A stretch of 55,472 nucleotides of DNA from Pararobbsia alpina. GTDB taxonomy: Bacteria; Pseudomonadota; Gammaproteobacteria; Burkholderiales; Burkholderiaceae. Shown here one piece after another: positions 50,484 to 55,472 of this stretch. Both the position numbers and the translations under genes were made by a program. The stretch spans positions 1-55,472 of the forward strand of contig NZ_CADIKM010000033.1 of the NCBI RefSeq assembly GCF_902859895.1, written 5' to 3'. Position 1 is the stretch's first letter, and each line of letters opens with the position of its first letter. The notes below the pieces were generated by a model. That model ran no database searches. It was not told where the DNA came from and worked only from the letters and a program-made list of their open reading frames with translations.

Positions 50484-51350
50484 ATGACCCAAGGCACCTA
50501 TCCTGCGCCGCCGTTCTCCGAGCAACAGCAGAACAGACAGCCCGGCCTCACCGAGCCAATGGACCCCCAACCCGATCACGGCGAGAACACCTACATGGGC
50601 AGCGGGCGTCTCGCCGGCAAGGTCGCACTGATCACGGGCGCGGACAGCGGGATTGGCCGCGCCGTGGCAATCGCGTACGCGCGCGAGGGAGCGGACGTCG
50701 CCATCTCGTATCTCGATGAGGAGAACGATGCCATGGAAACTGCGCGTTGGGTCGAGAAAGCGGGGCGCCGCGCGCTGCTCTTAGCTGGCGACATCACTGA
50801 CCCCACGCACTGCCGCGATCTGGTGGCAAACACGATCGAGACGTTCGGGCGCATAGACGTGCTCGTCAACAACGCGGCGTACCAGATGAGTTACGACAGT
50901 CTTGAAGACATCAGCGACGACGAGTGGGACAAGACGTTTTCGACCAATATCGGTGCGATGTTCCGCATTACGAAGGCGGCGCTGAAGCACATGAAGGCGG
51001 GCGGCGCGATCGTGAATACGACATCGATTAACGCCGACGCGCCTAATCCTGGCCTGATCGCATATGCGACGACCAAAGGCGCAATTCAGAATTTCACCGG
51101 CGGTCTCGCGCAACTGCTTGCAGAAAGGGGCATTCGCGTGAACTGCGTGGCGCCAGGCCCGATCTGGACGCCGCTTATCCCCTCGACAATGCCACCCGAG
51201 AAAGTCAAAAATTTCGGCTTGCAGGTGCCAATGAAGCGCCCCGGCCAGCCGGCCGAACTCGCTGCCGCGTACGTGATGCTCGCCTCCGACGAAGCGAGTT
51301 ATGTTTCTGGCGCGACCATCGCGGTGACCGGTGGCAAACCGATCATTTGA
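50484..51350 (+). CDS. Short-chain dehydrogenase/reductase (YghA-like)
   Basis: A 288-residue classical SDR with an N-terminal extension of about 45 residues, as in the YghA/YdaD branch. It has the cofactor motif TGADSGIGRAVA (residues 52-63), NNAAYQM, the active-site Ser in NTTSINA and the YATTK pair (Tyr and Lys), then VAPGPIWTPL and YVSGATIAVTGG. ATG 50484 follows GAGGAAA and is preferred to a start 45 bases upstream. Relatives are often stress-induced oxidoreductases; the substrate is unknown. Confidence 0.9.
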   Translation: MTQGTYPAPPFSEQQQNRQPGLTEPMDPQPDHGENTYMGSGRLAGKVALITGADSGIGRAVAIAYAREGADVAISYLDEENDAMETARWVEKAGRRALLLAGDITDPTHCRDLVANTIETFGRIDVLVNNAAYQMSYDSLEDISDDEWDKTFSTNIGAMFRITKAALKHMKAGGAIVNTTSINADAPNPGLIAYATTKGAIQNFTGGLAQLLAERGIRVNCVAPGPIWTPLIPSTMPPEKVKNFGLQVPMKRPGQPAELAAAYVMLASDEASYVSGATIAVTGGKPII

Positions 51351-52012
51351 ACTCGGTGCGGCGCTCTCCCGAAGCGGCTAGAACAGCAGCACCGTCGCTT
51401 GCAGTTTTGCGCGGTCATGCGGGCAATAGGGCAAAGCCAATTGCAACGCGTGGTGTTTGCCGGCCACCGCCGGCCTTCGCTGCAGCGCTGACTTGGGCGA
51501 CATCGAAGGAAACGCGGCAGCGGGAACTTCCGTACTCTATAAGGAGCTCGGGACGCCAGGCGCGCACGACCGCCTCGAACTGCGGGCCATAGCCCAGCGT
51601 GTCAGGATAGCCTTTCGCGCGCGTCGCGAGCCGGAATACCACGCACGTATACTGCGTACGCATACCGGCTTGAGCTGTAGAAGGCCCCGGTACGTACCTG
51701 CGTTGTCGATAGACCGTAGCTGAAGGATCGTGAACCTATGCAGCGGTAAAGCGCAGGTGCGTGGTGCATGCCGAGGATCGCGCCCGCCCATGCTGTTGTG
51801 CCGAGGTATTCGGTATCAATACTACTGTCTTCGCGCATCAGAATCCTGGGGGGCGAACAGTGCAGCCTTTGGACTTCCGGTCTTGGTGCAGAACTTGCTG
51901 GAACACGCATATGCAATATTGATGGCGTGAACCAGCCGTCGGTGCGGCAAGCCACGGTCACGAGCAAGTGATGTGCTTCGCGCCGCGCGTCCGCCAAAAC
52001 CAGGAGACGGCC
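51351..52012. other. 662-base gene-poor region
   Basis: No recognisable gene on either strand. A minus-strand ORF at 51415-51663 (82 codons) has no known motif and is not called. A perfect GGTACGTACC palindrome occurs near 51690. Confidence 0.4.
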
Positions 52013-52501
52013 ATGGACTCACTATATTGGCAGGAACTCTTCTCGTTTGGCATATCGCCGCTCGAGATCATCCTGCGCGGTACGTTTATGTACTGGCTGC
52101 TCTTTCTGCTTTTTCGCTTCGTCGCAAGGCGGGACATCGGTTCCGTTGGCATCGCCGATCTGCTTATTATCGTCATCGTCGCAGACGCCGCACAGAATGG
52201 AATGGCCGGCGACGGCGATAGTCTTGCTGACGCCGGGCTATTAGTTGCCACCCTCATAGCGTGGAACCGTCTTATTGACGCAGCCGCCTTTCATTGGCCG
52301 GCGTTCAACCGGTTCGCGAATGCCAAAAAAGTGCTCCTGGTTTCGCATGGAAGAAAGGTGCACGATAGTATGCGCCGGGAGGCGATTACCGATGAGGAGC
52401 TCGAGGCCAAGCTAAGAGAGAATGGAGCGAGCTCACTCGAAGAGGTGGAACGAATGTACCTCGAGTCCGATGGACAGATCAGCGTCGTAAAGAAGAAATG
52501 A
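52013..52501 (+). CDS. DUF421 (YetF-like) membrane protein
   Basis: A 162-residue protein with two to three membrane segments in the first half (PLEIILRGTFMYWLLFLLFRFV, IADLLIIVIVADAAQNGM, LLVATLIAWNRLIDAA). A soluble DUF421 tail follows (KVLLVSHGRKVHDSMRREAITDEELEAKLRENG and SLEEVERMYLESDGQISV). It matches the YetF/DUF421 family of unknown function, often stress-related. ATG 52013 follows AGGAGA. It is a single-gene unit. Confidence 0.88.
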   Translation: MDSLYWQELFSFGISPLEIILRGTFMYWLLFLLFRFVARRDIGSVGIADLLIIVIVADAAQNGMAGDGDSLADAGLLVATLIAWNRLIDAAAFHWPAFNRFANAKKVLLVSHGRKVHDSMRREAITDEELEAKLRENGASSLEEVERMYLESDGQISVVKKK

Positions 52502-52908
52502 TGACGCGGGCTTTGCTCAGACGGGCGACGCGAGTCTGATCTGGGAAGGACGCAAGGGCCGACAAGATGTCGGCTAGAAGCTTCCCAGTCTCGCGTATCT
52601 GCCGTCGACTGGTCCACCGTCGTCTGCTCTCGTGCGTCATCCACTACCATCGTCGAGGCAACCCGGATCGAATCGGTGCAATAGGGGAAACATTCGCGTC
52701 TCGAGCGACATCAACAGGCTCAGGGGCGCATATCGCCCACCAGTGGATCCAACCTCAAGGGAAAGCGCGCAAATTTCCAGCCAATAAGGCAGAGGGGAGT
52801 CCAAACCGACACCTGAATGTAGGCGACGGATTTTTGTTTTGGATACCTCATCCCCGCTAGTGACAATATCGGTGGGAGGCGTGCCGAATCGGTATCCGGT
52901 GCGGTGGT
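52502..52908. other. Intergenic region, nothing recognised
   Basis: 407 bases without a credible gene on either strand. Confidence 0.35.
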
Positions 52909-53109
52909 TCAGAAACCGACGCCGACACCGGCACCGACACCGCCGCCTATGCTGCCGCCGCCAACGCCGATGCCAATACCGGTGCGCGGCGCGTAATAGC
53001 CGGGACCATATCTGTACCCGGGATCACCGTAGCCATAACCGTCCGGCTGGGGGGCAACACAGCCCGCGAGGCCGGCCCCTAAAGCCAGTATGACAAATAT
53101 CCTTATCAT
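52909..53109 (-). CDS. Small Gly/Tyr-rich lipoprotein
   Basis: From ATG 53109, preceded by GGGGGAAATC, the product has 66 residues. A lipoprotein signal (RIFVILALGAGLAGC, Cys about residue 16) is followed by a Tyr/Gly/Pro-rich part (YGYGDPGYRYGPGYY) and a Gly/Val/Ile-rich tail (TGIGIGVGGGSIGGG). Lipoproteins like this are common in Burkholderia; the role is unknown. The longer ORF upstream to 53322 is not supported. Confidence 0.72.
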   Translation of the reverse strand: MIRIFVILALGAGLAGCVAPQPDGYGYGDPGYRYGPGYYAPRTGIGIGVGGGSIGGGVGAGVGVGF

Positions 53110-53552
53110 GATTTCCCCCGTACGTTCGGACGTCCCGTGGCCATGCTGCTTTCGGAAAGCGGTGTCGCCCCCGAGCGACTCCGCCCCATTCCCCTCGTAG
53201 CCGCGCAAAAATAATGCCCACGCCTGCGCGGTCGCGACCAAGTCGCGCAAAGCGGCGTCAGCTAAACAGGAAACCGAAAAGCGGAATGCATGCTCGGAAA
53301 GCGCTCGCCGGTGCGGGCTCAACCATGTGCGACTGCAAGAAAAGTGCGCCAGTGATGAAGCGAAAGTGTCGTGTAGCGGGAGAGGGGAGCCGACATCGAT
53401 TGCGCTGCAAAATCAGCCCTTTAAAAACTATCGGTTCGTCACGCTGAACACAGGGTGCTCCTCGCGCTACAAGCGCGCGAAACAACGGTACGACGGATTG
53501 CCAGGCATGCCCATTGCGCCCGAGCAAGGGGCCTTATACTTAGGAGTGAAAA
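53110..53552. other. Intergenic region before the DUF3597 gene
   Basis: 443 bases with no firm gene. Just upstream of the next start, TATACT at about 53535 with a TTGCGC about 15 bases earlier is a possible promoter; it fits the consensus only in part. Confidence 0.4.
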
Positions 53553-53999
53553 ATGAGTATCTTCTCAACTATCTTGAACAAGATTTTTCCTCACGACCAT
53601 CCTGCCACTGCAGCCTCAGCCTCCACAGCTGCTCCGGTAGCGGCCGCCACGTCAACACCCTCAGCAGCGCCAGCTAACACCCCGTCGACGCCATCCACCG
53701 CTGCGGCGCAGCCTTCACAGCCGTCGGCCACGCCGATGCCGACGGTCGACGTCGAAGCAGTTCTTACCCGTATGCAGGAAGGTAACAGCCAACAGCTGAA
53801 CTGGCGCACATCCATTGTCGACCTCCTCAAGCTTCTCAAGCTGGACAGTAGTTTGGATGCACGCAAGCAGCTGGCCGCCGAACTTCACTACACCGGAAAC
53901 ACGGAAGATTCTGCCGCCATGAACGTCTGGTTGCATCGTCAGGTCATGCAAAAGCTTGCGGAAAATGGCGGCAAAGTACCCGAGGGGCTTAAAGCCTGA
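53553..53999 (+). CDS. DUF3597-family protein
   Basis: The 148-residue product begins MSIFSTILNKIFPH, the usual start of DUF3597 proteins. A Thr/Ser/Ala/Pro-rich linker follows (about 17-62). The conserved domain then runs from VDVEAVLTRM through NWRTSIVDLLKLLKLDSSLDARKQLAAELHY and DSAAMNVWLHRQVMQKLAENGGKVP. The role is unknown; relatives are often found near stress genes. AGGAG precedes the ATG (TTAGGAGTGAAAA). Confidence 0.88.
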   Translation: MSIFSTILNKIFPHDHPATAASASTAAPVAAATSTPSAAPANTPSTPSTAAAQPSQPSATPMPTVDVEAVLTRMQEGNSQQLNWRTSIVDLLKLLKLDSSLDARKQLAAELHYTGNTEDSAAMNVWLHRQVMQKLAENGGKVPEGLKA

Positions 54000-54169
54000 G
54001 CGCGTCTTGCGGGCGGAAGATCGACAAAGCTTCAGGCGCAGCATGGTCGCATGCACTACCGAACATGCCGTTGCCAGTTCAAACAAACGACAGCGCGGTG
54101 CGACCTCGCGCTGCCCATCTCGGGAATGTGCCTGCGCTTTCGGTCCTAACTCTGGATGAAGGAGCCGAA

Positions 54170-55093
54170 ATGGATAGCTCGGAACGCGCCTCTCGTGGTT
54201 TTTCAGCCCAGCGAGGTTTCATGCCCGTTGCACGCGGGGCAGTTACGGGCTTCCTAGATGACCGGTGCACCACGCTTGGTGCCAGCATTGCCTTCTACTC
54301 CGCCTTTTCTCTTGCTCCGACACTCCTCATCGTCCTCGCGGTTGCAAGCTGGTTCTTTGGAGCGGACGCTGCCCAGGGTCGGCTTTTTGGGCAAATAAAG
54401 GACATTACCGGTCCGGAAGCGGCGGGCGCCATGCAAGCTATCGTTGAGCACGCTCATCGAGCGAGTGGTAGCGGCATCGCCGCTTCGCTGTCACTCGTGC
54501 TCTTGGTGGTCGGTGCGTCAGCCACCTTCTCCTCGTTAAACACCGCGCTGGATACTGTATTCAAGGTCAAATCGCCGAAGGGTATTTCCGGTCTAGCACT
54601 GCTCTTGCGCGCCCGCGTGATTTCGTTCGGGCTGGTTATGGGCTTCGGTTTCCTGCTCGTCGTCTCGCTAGTCCTCGACGCCGCGATACAGACAGTGGGG
54701 CACGCGGTTTTGGGCAGCATTACGTTGACGGTTGTCGCGGCCGTTGCTCAGTTGATTTTTGGACTGGTGGTGATGACCGCCGGCTTTGGCGCGCTCATCA
54801 AATGGTTGCCCGACGTCAGGGTTGGCCTGCGCCATGCGCTGATTGGCGGGTTGGTATCAGCGATTTTGTTTTCCGTCGGCAGGCATCTGTTCGGTCTTTA
54901 TCTTGCCCACGCGGGGACGGCAGGGTCGTTCGGAGCGGCCGGGTCGCTCGCTGTACTCATGATGTGGCTGTATTTCTCAGCAGCGGTGTTTTTCCTCGGC
55001 GCGGAGGTAACAGCCTGTCTCGAGCCCGTTCATGAGCATAACGCTCAGTCCCAGCATGACGAGCCGCTGGCGTGCGACAGAAGCGGGCATTGA
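54170..55093 (+). CDS. YihY/BrkB-family membrane protein
   Basis: The 307-residue protein has six membrane helices, with the family motifs TTLGASIAFYSAFSLAPTLLIVLA near the start, ASATFSSLNTALDTVFKVKSPKG, and a C-terminal GSFGAAGSLAVLMMWLYFSAAVFFLGAEVTACLE. YihY/BrkB proteins are inner-membrane proteins; old reports of RNase BN or serum resistance are not general. ATG 54170 has AAGGAG in front, and is preferred to the in-frame start at 54065. The C-terminus is charged and cytoplasmic. Confidence 0.92.
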   Translation: MDSSERASRGFSAQRGFMPVARGAVTGFLDDRCTTLGASIAFYSAFSLAPTLLIVLAVASWFFGADAAQGRLFGQIKDITGPEAAGAMQAIVEHAHRASGSGIAASLSLVLLVVGASATFSSLNTALDTVFKVKSPKGISGLALLLRARVISFGLVMGFGFLLVVSLVLDAAIQTVGHAVLGSITLTVVAAVAQLIFGLVVMTAGFGALIKWLPDVRVGLRHALIGGLVSAILFSVGRHLFGLYLAHAGTAGSFGAAGSLAVLMMWLYFSAAVFFLGAEVTACLEPVHEHNAQSQHDEPLACDRSGH

Positions 55094-55472
55094 ATCCCAC
55101 CACATGAACTTCTGAATCGGTGCCTCGTTCGACGGTTCGTCAGGTTGGCCTGCGGGGACCAGGCCGTCGAATGTCAATCTGCTCGGTAGGCAGCTCTCGG
55201 TCTCGCGGCTTTTGCCATCCTCGGACCAGAAGCCTGGTAAGCGTTAGATTGCAAACCGGAGAAAGTCAGACTTCGAGTTACCTTTCGACATCAGTTCAGC
55301 GCGAGAAGCACAAGCATCTGCTACAGATACGCACGAATGTCGATGCATCTTGTGGAGCTTTTGTCGAGGCCATTCTTAAATGTCGGGGGTGGGGCTACAT
55401 AGAAATGTCGTGTTTTTAAGGTTGAAAGTTTTGTCTCTAACGGGTTACCGCTCACGCAGTGTTGAAGAACCG
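55094..55472. other. Window end, nothing recognised
   Basis: 379 bases after the BrkB gene to the end of the window. No credible gene or terminator was seen. Confidence 0.35.

Noticed and set aside
51415-51663. Minus-strand ORF of 82 codons in the 51.4-51.7 kb gap
   Set aside because: The composition is not absurd, but no family, signal peptide or ribosome-binding site supports it.

Overview
The window looks like a chromosomal stretch from a GC-rich betaproteobacterium of the Burkholderiaceae (Burkholderia sensu lato). The call rests on gene order (ygfZ divergent from mltG-tmk-holB, then tatD and a secreted ankyrin protein), on an ACAD/PIG-L/methyltransferase cluster, and on a phasin next to a PHA-depolymerase-type esterase. 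The species cannot be named from the sequence alone. No rRNA, tRNA, CRISPR array or intact insertion sequence was seen.

Layout. (1) 1-0.97 kb: the 3' remnant of a filamentous haemagglutinin/CdiA-type gene, frameshifted and internally deleted, closed by a good terminator. (2) 0.98-9.25 kb: housekeeping genes: an esterase, two GNAT acetyltransferases, YgfZ, MltG, Tmk, HolB, TatD, an ankyrin protein and a Rap1a/Tai-type immunity protein. An AT-rich spacer separates tmk from holB, and a PAT-like acetyltransferase occupies a position where relatives often carry pilZ. (3) 9.4-15.5 kb: glycosyltransferase, SYLF lipoprotein, a two-TM protein, a lone receiver protein, a LacI regulator and a GhrA-type reductase. 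(4) 15.5-20.7 kb: a complete minus-strand aromatic-acid/FUSC-type efflux operon (marR, FUSC, DUF1656, HlyD, NodT) with a pair of overlapping palindromes in front. (5) 20.8-30.4 kb: two glucan-active (alpha/alpha)6 hydrolases, a VanA-type Rieske oxygenase, a HAD hydrolase, a DUF2090 aldolase-like protein, and an agmatinase carrying an unexplained C-terminal extension of about 110 residues. (6) 31.3-36.6 kb: a tightly overlapped signalling operon made of an OmpR-type regulator split by an in-frame amber codon, a LysM-FecR protein, a CHASE2 histidine kinase and a lipoprotein. (7) 36.5-47.6 kb: a gene graveyard of truncated and fused pieces (metI/metN remnants, a PQQ-sugar-dehydrogenase colliding head-on with a NodS-like methyltransferase, a PIG-L stub, kinase, hemerythrin and receiver fragments) around a few intact genes (moeA, a tautomerase, an acyl-CoA dehydrogenase) and a full-length tyrosine recombinase that appears to lack most catalytic residues. 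(8) 47.6-55.5 kb: a stress/storage accessory region with a phasin, an esterase, an SDR, DUF421, DUF3597 and BrkB-family genes separated by long gene-poor gaps.

The two places most worth attention are the LysM-FecR/CHASE2-kinase operon, whose regulator is cut exactly between receiver and DNA-binding domain by a single stop codon, and the decayed island around the degenerate recombinase, where several deletion junctions can be placed to within a few bases. All assignments come from reading translations and motifs by eye; no database search was run.
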